Shown in pieces: positions 34,652 through 46,600 of a stretch of 64,000 nt of DNA. Position 1 is the stretch's first letter, and every line of letters begins with the position of its first letter. The notes below the pieces were generated by a model. The model was given only the letters and a program-made list of their open reading frames with translations. It did no database searches and was not told where the DNA came from. This DNA is from Procambarus clarkii. Lineage: Eukaryota > Arthropoda > Malacostraca > Decapoda > Cambaridae. Both the position numbers and the translations under genes were made by a program. The DNA lies in the NCBI RefSeq assembly GCF_040958095.1, contig NC_091181.1, positions 21,637,875-21,701,874 of the forward strand. Direction: 5' to 3'.

Positions 34652-37600
34652 GTTGGTGTCCAGACGGCCAGGACTAACTCTCGTTCATAATACCACGCCC
34701 AAGTACCCATTGTGTGAACGGTAGTGGACCCCCCATGTATCCATCCTGTGGGCGATAGTGAGCCCCTATGGGCATCCTGTGGGCGATAGTGAGCCCCTAT
34801 GGGCATCCTGTGGGCGATAGTGAGCCCCTATGGGCATCCTGTGGCCGATAGTGAACCCTCATGGCCATCTTATGGGTGGTAGTGGACCCCCTTGGTCATC
34901 CATTGGGCAACAGTCGACCCTCATGGCCAATCCTGTGGTGATAGTGGACCCCCTTGGTCATCCTGTGGGCGGTAGTGGACCCCCTTGGTCATCCTGTGGG
35001 CGGTAGTGGACCCCCTTGGTCATCCTGTGGGCGGTAGTGGACCCCCTTGGTCATCCTGTGGGCGGTAGTGGACCCCCTTGGTCATCCTGTGGGCGGTAGT
35101 GGACCCCCTTGGTCATCCTGTGGGCGGTAGTGGACCCCCTTGGTCATCCTGTGGGCGGTAGTGGACCCCCTTGGTCATCCTGTGGGCGGTAGTGGACCCC
35201 CTTGGCCATCCTGTGGGCGGTAGTGGACCCCCTTGGCCATCCTGTGGGCGGTAGTGGACCCCCTTGGTCATCCTGTGGGCGGTAGTGGACCCCCTTGGCC
35301 ATCCTGTGGGCGGTAGTGGACCCCCTTGGCCATCCTGTGGGCGGTAGTGGACCCCCTTGGCCATCCTGTGGGCGGTCGTGGACCCCCGTGGCCATCCTGT
35401 GGGCGGTCGTGGACCCCCGTGGCCATCCTGTGGGCGGTCGTTGACCCCCGTGGCCATCCTGTGGGCGGTCGTTGACCCCCTTGGCCATCCTGTGGGCGGT
35501 CGTTGACCCCCTTGGCCATCCTGTGGGCGGTCGTTGACCCCCTTGGCCATCCTGTGGGCGGTCGTTGACCCCCGTGGCCATCCTGTGGGCGGTCGTTGAC
35601 CCCCGTGGCCATCCTGTGGGCGGTCGTGGACCTCCGTGGCCATCCTGTGGGCAGTCGTTGACCCCCGTGGCCATCCTGTGGGCGGTCGTGGACCCCCGTG
35701 GCCATCCTGTGGGCGGTAGTGGACCCCCGTGGCCATCCTGTGGGCGGTCGTGGACCCCCGTGGCCATCCTGTGGGCGGTCGTGGACCCCCGTGGCCATCC
35801 TGTGGGCGGTCGTGGACCCCCGTGGCCATCCTGTGGGCGGTCGTGGACCCCCGTGGCCATCCTGTGGGCGGTCGTGGACCCCCGTGGCCATCCTGTGGGC
35901 GGTCGTGGACCCCCGTGGCCATCCTGTGGGCGGTCGTGGACCCCCGTGGCCATCCTGTGGGCGGTCGTGGACCCCCGTGGCCATCCTGTGGGCGGTCGTG
36001 GACCCCCGTGGCCATCCTGTGGGCGGTCGTTGACCCCCGTGGCCATCCTGTGGGCGGTCGTTGACCCCCGTGGCCATCCTGTGGGCGGTCGTGGACCCCC
36101 GTGGCCATCCTGTGGACCTCCGTGGCCATCCTGTGGGCGGTCGTGGACCCCCGTGGCCATCCTGTGGGCGGTCGTGGACCCCCGTGGCCATCCTGTGGGC
36201 GGTAGTGGACCCCCCCCCCCCCCGTGTCCATCCTGTGGGCGGTAGTGGACCCCCCCCCGTGTCCATCCTGTGGGCGGTAGTGGACCCCCCCCCCGTGTCT
36301 ATCCTGTGGGCGGTAGTGGACCCCCCCCCGTGTCCATCCTGTGGGCGGTAGTGGACCCCCCCGTGTCCGTCCTGTGGGCGGTCGTGGACCCCCGTGGCCA
36401 TCCTGTGGGCGGTCGTGGACCCCCCGTGTCCATCCTGTGGGCGGTAGTGGACCCTCCCCTGTGTCCATCCTGTGGGCGGTAGTGGACCCCCCCCGTGTCC
36501 ATCCTGTGGGCGGTAGTGGACCCCCCCGTGTCCATCCTGTGGGCGGTAGTGGACCCCCCCCCCCGTGTCCATCCTGTAGGCGGTAGTGGACCCCCCCCCC
36601 CCCCGTGTCCATCCTGTGGGCGGTAGTGGACCCCCCCCCCCCCCGTGTCCATCCTGTGGGCGGTAGTGGACCCCCCCGTGTCCATCCTGTGGGCGGTAGT
36701 GGACCCCCCCGTGTCCATCCTGTGGGCGGTAGTGGACCCCCCCGTGTCCATCCTGTGGGCGGTAGTGGACCCCCCCGTGTCCATCCTGTGGGCGGTAGTG
36801 GACCCCCCCCCCCCCCCCGTGTCCATCCTGTGGGCGGTAGTGGACCCCCCCCCCCGTGTCCATCCTGTGGGCGGTAGTGGACCCCCCCGTGTCCATCCTG
36901 TGGGCGGTAGTGGACCCCCCCATGTCCATCCTGTGGGAGGTAGTGGACCCTCCCCCTATACCTATTTTGTGGGTGGTAGTGGTCCCCCCCCCCCCTACAT
37001 ATCTTGTGGGCGGTAGTGGACCCCCCCCCATGTCCATCCTGTGGGCGGTAGTGGACCCTCCCCCTATACCTATTTTGTGGGTGGTAGTGGTCCCCCCCCT
37101 ACTTATCTTGTGGGCGGTAGTGGACCCCCCCCCCCATGTCCATCCTGTGGGCGGTAGTGGACCCTCCCCCTATACCTATTTTGTGGGTGGTAGTGGTCCC
37201 CCCCCCCTACATATCTTGTGGGCGGTACTGGACCCCCCCCCCATGTCCATCCTGTGGGCGGTAGTGGACCCTCCCCCTATACCTATTTTGTGGGTGGTAG
37301 TGGTCCCCCCCCCCCCTACATATCTTGTGGGCGGTAGTGGACCCCCCCCCCCCCATGTCCATCCTGTGGGCGGTAGTGGACCCTCCCCCTATAACTATTT
37401 TGTGGGTGGTAGTGGTCCCCCCCTACATATCCTGTGGGCGGTAGTGGACATCCCCCACACCAATCCTGTACGTCGTAGTGGATTCCCTTTACCTACCTTG
37501 TGAGCTGTAGTGGGCCCCCATTCCTGTCCTGAAGGCAGTATTGGACCGGCCCATACTACCCTGTGAGCCGGTGTGAACCCCCCCCCCATACCTACCCTGT

Positions 37601-40600
37601 GGGGGATAGTGGACATCCCCCATACCCATCCTGAGGCGGTAGTGGAGAATATTGGAGACAATGGGCTCATGGACTGAACAACAAAGTTTAGCTAAGGAAG
37701 TTTGAGCCTTGATAAACTGATGGACCCCCCCCCCCTCTTTACCATGGTGTGAGAGAGGTCAGGACGACTGTATCCTCACAATGTCCAACAACACGGACAC
37801 AGTCTAGAGCAGGGACTACACCAGTCCTAATGAGTGTGTCTGGGTGTCGCCCCAGAGCAGGGATTCTAGCAGGGACTACACCAGTCCTAATGAGCGTGTC
37901 TGGGTGTCGCCCCATCTTCCTGATGGGCGCACCTCCACTATCACGCCCATCTTCCCAGTATTCTGATTATCTGTTGCGTGACGAGCTTGAACTAACGTGC
38001 CCCCTCCCTATCTGGCCCATTGTCGTCGTCAGGGGGCTTGGTGGGCAACTGCCAGTGTGTGATGCTTCATGGGTCAGTCCTCTGTCCTTTTGAGGCCTGG
38101 TGCTCCTGCTGCTGTCATTACCAATTTTGCCATATGTCTTTTCCTTTTCTTTGTGTTTCATATTTCTTTCCTCCCCCCCTCCTCCCCTTCTCCTTTCTAA
38201 TTGTCATATCCCTCCGACCTTTCGCCAATCTTGATCATTCTTTCAGACTACTTCTGTTTTGATGTCCGGATGTTTGGGGATACATACCTCTCATCTGTAG
38301 AACTGTAGTACCCAATGTCTCGAGCAAGGAGACGCTTTAATTGTCAATCCTCCTTTCGTCGCTGAACCCGATCTTGACAGACTGACGGTTCTTAAGGTGG
38401 ATTGTGGGGGCTTGTACTCACTACGCACCCCTAGGAGGCCCTGGCCAGACCAGCAACATGTCTCTTGTTGGGTGTCCTATCTAGTTGCGGCCCCGTGGTG
38501 GGTGAGGGGACACATTCGTGAATGAAAGTATTACCTCTCGTTTTCATGTCTCTGAATACTGTTCCTCTTATGACTTCTCAGGCACGTGGGTTGGGCGACC
38601 AAGCCACTGAGTCGGACTGAGATGGAAGACCGGGCTTTGTAGCCCCCGCTACATTGGGGCCAGACCTAGCTCCTCCTTTGACCCTCCTGACTACTCCCCC
38701 TGGCTCCCCTCCCTCCTCTGTGGTTGGGTCGAGCCACAGACCCCCAATGGTAACCACCTCGTCCCATGGCACAGCTCAATCTCTCATTGTGACTACTGCA
38801 CATTTTATCCCCTTTCTCTTGGGGGTTCACAATGTCTTTCCCGCCACGGCCGCACTCCCACGATCCCATCCCATACTAATATGTACCAAGCTTTGTTTGG
38901 TCCTGCTTTGTGGGCTAAATACTTTGATCTCCTTCCTTTGGATTCTACACCACCTGCCGATTTCGCATTCCATAAACACTTTGTTGATTCGGTGGATGCC
39001 TCTGTTACTTTTAACCCCACCCGTTTAGGTACACATGTCATCGCTGCTCCTTCACCGGAAGCAGCTACACGCTTAGCCACATTGTCCTGCATTGCCCCTG
39101 TTTGAGTCTCCAAGTGCTCGGTTAAATGCCAATGTTGGCACTGTTCTCCTCTTGCACCATGTTTCAACTGGTGTTAGGGACCTAAAAGACTGCCATGAGG
39201 ATATTAAACATATCCTCAAAGCCCAAGGCCATCCTTTCCTCCAGGTGGACACGTTTACTCGACCCCATCATGGTCACCGCCATCAGCCCCTTCGAGTTGT
39301 GAAAATCGCCTTCAATAGTAGGTCCCTTCCACCGTTCATCATTCTTGCTGGTGCCAGGTGCTCCGTTCAGAACTACATCCCTCTCTCCTAGACTTTGTAA
39401 TAAGTGCTGGAAGTTCTGGCATGGTGCCCTCAATTGCTCTTGTCTTGTGTGTGTATGTCCCATGTGTGGGGATGATAGCCACTCCAAGACAGATTGCTTA
39501 TCTCCCCAGGCTTGCTGCCTCAATTGCGGTGAGGCCCACCCTTCCTTCTCCTGCACGTGTATCCACTAAAAGCTTGATGAAGCCGTCCTCAACTTGAAAC
39601 ACCGGGATCGTTTGACTTTTCCTGAAGCGAGACGCCAAGTCCGCCATCTCCACCCTTTCACTGGCTTATCGTATGCTCGCGTGTTGCATTTTACTTCTCC
39701 TCGTCCTTCCCTCCTTCCTCAGTCCCGCAACCGTTTCCAGGTCTTGGACCCAGACACGCCCACCACCTCTTCCCCACGTTCCTTAATGTTCTGTCCCAGA
39801 AAGTCTTCCTTCTCATTCTCCTTCTATAATTTACCCCCTCCCAACCCTGTCCGTAATGTCTCCTGTGTCTTATTCTCCTTCTCCCTGGTCGGAGCCGGTC
39901 GGCCGAGCGGACAGCACGCTGGACTTGTGATCCTGGGTTCGATCCCAGGTGCCGGCGAGAAATAATGGGCAGAGTTTCTTTCACCCTATGCCCCTGTTAC
40001 CTAGCAGTAAAATAGGTACCTGGGTGTTAGCCAGCTGTCATAGGCTGCTTCCTGGGGGTGGAGGCCTGGTCGAGGACTGGACCGCGGGGGACACTAAAAA
40101 GCCCCAAAATCATCTCAAGATAACCTCCCCCTGATCATTCTTCCAGACCCTCCCCACAGTCTCTTGGCCCTCCATGCCAACTGTCTGTCCAGGCAGATGT
40201 CTATCATCCTCCCAGCAATCTTCATGTTGTTCTCTCCCGTTCTTCTCCTGCTGAGACCATTCAGTCTATCGCCCATTATGTTGTTGCTGGAACACCTCTC
40301 TCTTAGTCAGAAACGTAAACCTGGCTCCTCTACTTCCTCCTCCCAAGCGGGTAAGAAGGCATCACTTTCTTCCTCGCCCCCCAACTCTGACTCTATCGCT
40401 ATGTTCTCTCCCATTTCGGTGGTCTGGCCCAGCTATGGAGGTTTCTTTCGCCCCCGATTCCCTCTCGGTTGCTACCCTCGCTGAGGTGCGCTCCCCGGTT
40501 TCTGCCCCACCTCCTCCTGTCATCAACAGCCCCTCTCGTTTCTCTCTCCCTCCTCCGGACCCTGTCCGTCTGCCTCTGGTCTGTCCTCCCGCTCTCTTCC

Positions 40601-43600
40601 CTCCATCCTTTCTTCCCACCCATGCCCCCTAACCCTGATCCTGAGCTTTTTAATGTACTATGTTCTTTTTTACCTTTGTTTCTTCATTGTTTTCCGTTGC
40701 TGTAGTTTCTCTTTTAGATAATGTCTATTCTTCAATGGAATATTCGTGAATTTTATGCCAACTTCCATGAACTCTAACTCCTGATTACACAGTTTTCACC
40801 ACTTTGTGTTGGTCTCCAGGAACTGATGCTTGGTGCTCGTCATGGTCGCTTTCGTGGTTATTCCTTTCTTTCTCCCCCCCCCCCCAGCTCTTGCTGGGGC
40901 CCATAACTCTACTGCTCTCTTGATTCGTACTGATATGCCCTTCTTTTCTCTACTGTTTCCATCGCCTATCCATTGTTCTGCTGCTCGTGTTTTTGAGAGT
41001 AAATGGTATACAGTCTGTTCCATTTATCTCCCCCTCCCAAATGTCCCGCTTTTCCTTCCTGATCTCAAGCACCTCCTGGACTCCTTGCCAGAACTAGTGC
41101 TCCTGTTGGGTGCTTTCAACTGTCAACATACCCTCTGGGGTGATGTGCTGACAAACACCCATGGCCGCCTTCTCGAACAGTTTATCCTCTCTTCTTCCCT
41201 GTTTCTTCTGAATTCTGGAGAGCTCATCCATGTGGACTCTCGAACATGCACCCTTTCCTGTCTTGATCTTTCTCTCTGCTCGTCGTCCCGTTAATTAGAT
41301 CTCATGTAGCTTGTTCTTGATGACCTCCATAAGTGACCATTTCCCCATCCTTGTTACCTTTTTCTCTTTTCACCCTCCCCGTTGTTTCCCTAGGTAGCAA
41401 TTTGCCAAAGCTGACTGGAACCTATTCACCCTCCGTACTACTCTCTCTGACTTCTCCTCTCTGCCTCTTCTTTGTGCCCTCCACCTTTCTCATGACACCG
41501 TCTTCGATGCAGCCCTCTGCATTATTCCTGGCTCTAAATCCTGGAGTACGCGAAAGTGTGTTCCCTGGTGGAATGTGGACTGTGCTCGAGCTGTCTGCTG
41601 TAAGTGTGAAGCCTTGAAGAAACACTGCCGCTGGCAGATGGCCGATTCTTTTATTTTGTTTTGGAAAGCAAGTGCGGTGGCCCGTAGGACTATCCATACA
41701 GCTGAGCGTGAGAGTTGGAAATGTTATGTTTCCACCATTACATACGATACTCCTCTGCCACAGATCTGGAAGAAGATCCACAAGATTGAAGGCAAGTTCG
41801 TTCCAGATGTCTCGCCGGTTCTTCACCTCCGAGGTTCTCTTGTGGCGGACCCAGTGCAGGTTGTGACCAAACTGGGTTCCCACTTTTCTTCTGTTAGCTC
41901 TGGTTCTCATCTTCCTTAATCCTTCCTTCCTTCATGAGCCCGTTCTTGAACCCCATCCATTAGATTTCCACACTCATCTCCGCCTTCCCTATAACGATCC
42001 CTTCTCTCTCTCTGAACTTCAGTCTGCCTTGGACCTCTGCAGTTCTAGGGCAGCGGGCTTGGGTGTCATTCATTATGAGATGCTTCGCCATCACCCTCCT
42101 TGCATGTCTAGGTATTTACTGAGTCTGTATAATCAGGTCTGGGGAGTCGTCGTCAGTCCCTGAGGACTAGCTGGATGCCGTTGTGGTTCCTATTCGGAAA
42201 ACGGGGTCTCTCGGGACTTCCCCTAAGGATTTCCGCCCTATTGCCCTCACGAGTTGGCTGCAAACTCTTTGAGCGTATGGTAAATGTTCGTCTGATGTGG
42301 TTCTTGGCACACCATCACCACCTCTCTCCTTCTTAATTTGGTTTTCGCAAGTGCCGTAGCACGACTGATGTCCTGGTGAACTTGGAAGTCTTTATTCCTA
42401 TTGCTTTTGCTGCAAAGACCTCAGTCGTTGCTGTCCTTTTTGACCTGGAAAAGGCTTATGACACAACCTGGAGATGCCATATTCTGTCCCAACATTGTTC
42501 TTTTGGCCTTCGTAGTAATCTCCCTCTCTTCCTCCAAAACTTCCTCTCTCGTCGTTTCTTTCGAGTCAGGCTTGGTTCCACTCTCTCTGCCTCTTTTCGG
42601 CAATACGTAGGTGTGCCCCAGGGTAGTGTTCTGAGCATTACTCTTTTCCTGGTTGCCCTCAATGGTCTTCTTTCCTCCCTTCCTTCTGGCATCTTCTCTC
42701 CTCTTTATGTCGACTATCTTACTCTTTCCTGTCAAGGTGATGATTCGTCTCTCCTTCAACGGGGGGCTTCAACTTGCGATTGATGCCGTGTCGTCTTGGG
42801 CTATTGATCATGGCTAGCCGGTTCTCTGCAACTAACACTTGTGCGATGACTTATACTCGAAAGCTTGTCGTCCTTTGTCGACGCTTTATGATCATCCCTT
42901 TTGTACAAAGATTTGGCGAAGCTTTTGGGGTTAATCTTTGACACTCATTTGTCTTGGTCGCCCAATATCTCTTACCTCTGTGTTGAATGCTCTAAGGTCC
43001 TTAACATACTAAGGGTTCTGTCACATACTTCTTGGAGAGCGGATAGGTGCACGCCCCTCTCATTGCATTCCTCTCCTACTGTCTAATCTCGATTATGGTT
43101 GCCCTGCTTAATCTTCTGCTTCTCCTTCTACTCTTCGCTATCATGATCCTCTGCATCATACTGGGTTGCACCTCAGCTCTGGTGCTTTTCGTTCGACTCC
43201 TGCCCTCAGCTTGTACGTTGACACTGGATTCCTGTCTCTCCAAGACCGCCGGGATCGCTACTGTCGTTGCTACCTTGAATGGTCCTAACAACACACTCAC
43301 TCTTGCCTGTGTCGTGCTTTGACTTTTCCCCCCTCCTCTAGTTCCTGTTCCCCTTCACCACCACCCTCTTTGTCAGGTTGTCTCGCCTGCAACATTCTTT
43401 TTCGGTTAGTATTACTAATATTTCTCCTCGTGTTGTACTGTTCTTGCCTCTATGAAGGGTCCCCCTTCCTCAATATCGCAAATCCCTGACCCACATCACC
43501 AAAGATTTTACCCCTCCTAAAGTTCTGAAACGCGTTTTCCTTGAACACATTTCTTAACATTCCCGCTCAGTTTCCATCTTCACTGATAGGTCTAAGTCTG

Positions 43601-46600
43601 CAGACGGTGTAGACTACTGTTGTTTTTCCTGACCACACCAATAGTGTCGCCTGCCTTCAGAGACTTGGCATCTTCACAGCAGAACTTTATGCTATTCTCT
43701 ATGTTCTTCGTCGCCTGCTTTCTTGCTGTCAAACCAACTTTGTGGTTGTAGTCGACTCTCGCAGTGCCCTCATGGCCCTGGAGTCCTTTAGTCCAGTCCA
43801 TCCGGTGATTGTCGAGATTCAACATTGGCTGTTTCTTATCTCCAGTAGATTTGAGACAATTGAGTTTTGCTGGATTCCCAGCCATATTGGTCCCTCTTTA
43901 AATGAGCATGCAGACGCTGCCACTAAGGAAGCTATCCTCACTTGTCCCATCTCCCGTAAAGGTATTCCTTATTCCGACCTTTATCCTGTTATTCATTCCT
44001 CCATCCTTACCCGTTGGCAAGGTTGTTGGTCGTTTGTTACTGGTAACAAACTGCGTACTCTTAAGGGTAGCGTGTCCCTGTGTCCGTCCTTCTACCACCT
44101 TAACCGGCGATGGGAAACAGCTCTGGCAGGGCTGTGTATTGGCCATACACACTTAACTCACGGACACTTAATAGAGCGCTGCCCTGCTCCATATTGTCCT
44201 AACTGCATTGTCCCTCTTACAGTTGTGCATATCCGTGTCGAATGTCCTGACTTCCAGGACGAGCGTATGTCTTGCTTTCCGACTGTCGCCTGCGGTCACT
44301 TTTCCCTCGATAGAATTCTTGGTGAATCTGATGCTTTTGATATCATTCGCCTAATGCGTTTCTGTTCTCATATTGGCATCCTCAGTGATATTTACCGCCC
44401 TCTGATTATTCCACACATTTGATGATGCTACAAAGTCTCTTGACTTGGTGCCTTCTTTGATAATTACATACTTGATTTAACGTGGACACAGTATATATAG
44501 GTTTCTTTGTATTAGTGTACATATTGCTTTTACCTAGTCACTTCTTTCATTTACCTATTTTCCTTTATTTTCGTTGGTGTTAGGTACGGGGATTGCTACC
44601 AGGCCACGCTCCGGGACCTGCACGACGGCTGCTCTGACCTCACCGATGAGGTAATCAATTGGCGTAGGGACCAGGGCCAGCGCCAGCCTGTCATAGGCAC
44701 CAGGGCCAGTGTAAGCCTGGCATAGGCACCAGGGCCTGCACCAGCCTGGCGTAGGCACCATGGCCTGCATCAGCCTGTCATAGGCACTATGGTCCACACC
44801 AGCCCGGTGTAGGCCTTGCATTTCATTAACATTTTTTATTGCAAAAAAAAATAAGTTCAATGCTTGGTTTAAAACTACTTTCTAGGTAATTTTGCTAATG
44901 GACAAAAAATGTAATATATGGGTAATATAGCCATGCATGATGTAGGTTCCAAATGTTGAATCCTTTGACTTGACATGATGGCTGTTGCCTCAGGTGCAGA
45001 GTCGTCTGGCGTTGGCCTTCACCAACTGCTACGTGGCCAGGTTCGGGTGGGCGGTGTATCCGTGTGGCCCTAAGCAGCCCCTGGCTGCCTGCATGCGCCA
45101 CCTGGATTCTCGTGCTGCCTCGGTTTACTCGGCCATGCTATCCAACACCCTGGCCATGTGTCACTTCCTGCAAGCCCAGGCTTGGCACAGTGCCACCACA
45201 CACGCTGTACACAGGTCAGCTTCTGCTCTAGTTTCAAAATTCTGAAGTGTTATCATCCCATCAGGCAACCTAACTACAACTTTTTACGATTTGAATGTTT
45301 TTACAACGTTTATTAAAGTTTTATTTTGGTTGAAATTGTTTAGTTGTTTGCTTGTTTAGCAGACGCCACGGTAACAATACCTTTAATCACTAACTGGTGC
45401 TCTTCCTATAGCCTGCAGGAGGCATCAGAGAAAGTGAGCTCGCAGCTGTCGCAGGCTGTGGACTCCGCTGCGGCCCTCACGCTGCAGATGGACACCCAGA
45501 TCACGGAGTCCCGCCAGGCCCTCAAGCACGCATTCTTGGAGATAAGGTCAAAACTGCTTTTATCACTCATAGGACTTGTATGATTTAGGATAATGCAGGA
45601 AAGTATGTTATAATAATGGGTTCCAGGGATTCTTTTTTTTTAACTATTATGCTGCATCATATCCTGTGAGTGTTAATGGAAGTGGACACAAATATTGGTG
45701 AAGGGTATGAACCCCTTCACATGGTGCTTGTATAGGAGAAATGGGGTGATTGTGCACACGGGCAGGGAAAAGGGGTGTTTGTGCTCATGTGCATGATAAC
45801 GGGGTGTGCTTGTGCATATGTGATGGGGAAGAAGTGTGCTTGTGCACATTGGCATAGAAAGGGGTGCTTGTGTATACATGCGTAGGGGAAGGGGGTTGTG
45901 TGTGCACATGTGCAGGGGAAGGGGGTTGCTTGTGAACATGTGCAGGGGAAGGGGGTTGCTTGTGAACATGTGCATGGGAAGGGGGGTGCTTGTGTACACG
46001 TGTAGGGGAAGGGGGTTGTGTGTGCCCATGTGCAGGAGAAGGGGGTTGCTTGTGCCCATGTGCAGGGGAAGGGGGTTGCTTGTGCACATGTGCAGGGGAA
46101 GGGGATTACTTGTGCACATGCGCAGGGGAAGGGGGTTGCTTGTGCACATGTGCAGGGGAAGGGGGTTGCTTGTACACATGTGCAGGGGAAGGGGATTGCT
46201 TGTACACATGTGCAGGGGATGGGGGTTGCTTATGCACATGTGCAGGGGAAGGGGGTTGCTTGTGCACATGTGCAGGGGATGGGGATGTGCTAGTGCACAA
46301 GTGCACGTGAGGGGGAGGGTTTGCCAATGTGCTTGTGCTATGCTACCACTCTGAATCTGGTTGTCTACTCACAGGGAGTCTACGGCCGAGCAGAGAGGGC
46401 TGATCATCGACGTGTTCGACCGTGTGGCCGAGCTCCAGAGCCTCCTGATGGGCGAGTTCTCCTGGTTTTATGCCGTTCGTATCAGTCTCTTTATACTGTT
46501 ATTAATTCTTATTGGTGGTGGAGGATGTGGCTGGCAAGACCTTGGTCGCGGGTTCGCGCCGCCTCACAGCCCTGGTGGATTTTCTCAGTCTTTAATGTTG

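Larger units (their letters stand above)
37998..44475 (+). mobile_element. LINE-B copy 2, near full-length, decayed, in intron 1
   Basis: It aligns with copy 3 from about 38000 (5' UTR with GGGGGCTTGGTGGGC, TGTGATGCT and CTCCTGCTGCTGTC) through ORF1 and ORF2. Its 3' end resembles that of copy 1 (TGATGATGCTACA, GACTTGGTGCC). It lies in the same orientation as the host gene and ends about 110 bp before exon 2. Frameshifts and stops are scattered throughout, and a SINE sits in ORF1. Orientation and position mean its sequence is transcribed as part of the gene's pre-mRNA. Confidence 0.9.

Noticed and set aside
35113..37503. Frames of 215-589 codons with HRMATG or WAVVDP repeats
   Set aside because: The 31-bp unit of minisatellite D cycles through all three frames; no evidence of selection or domain.
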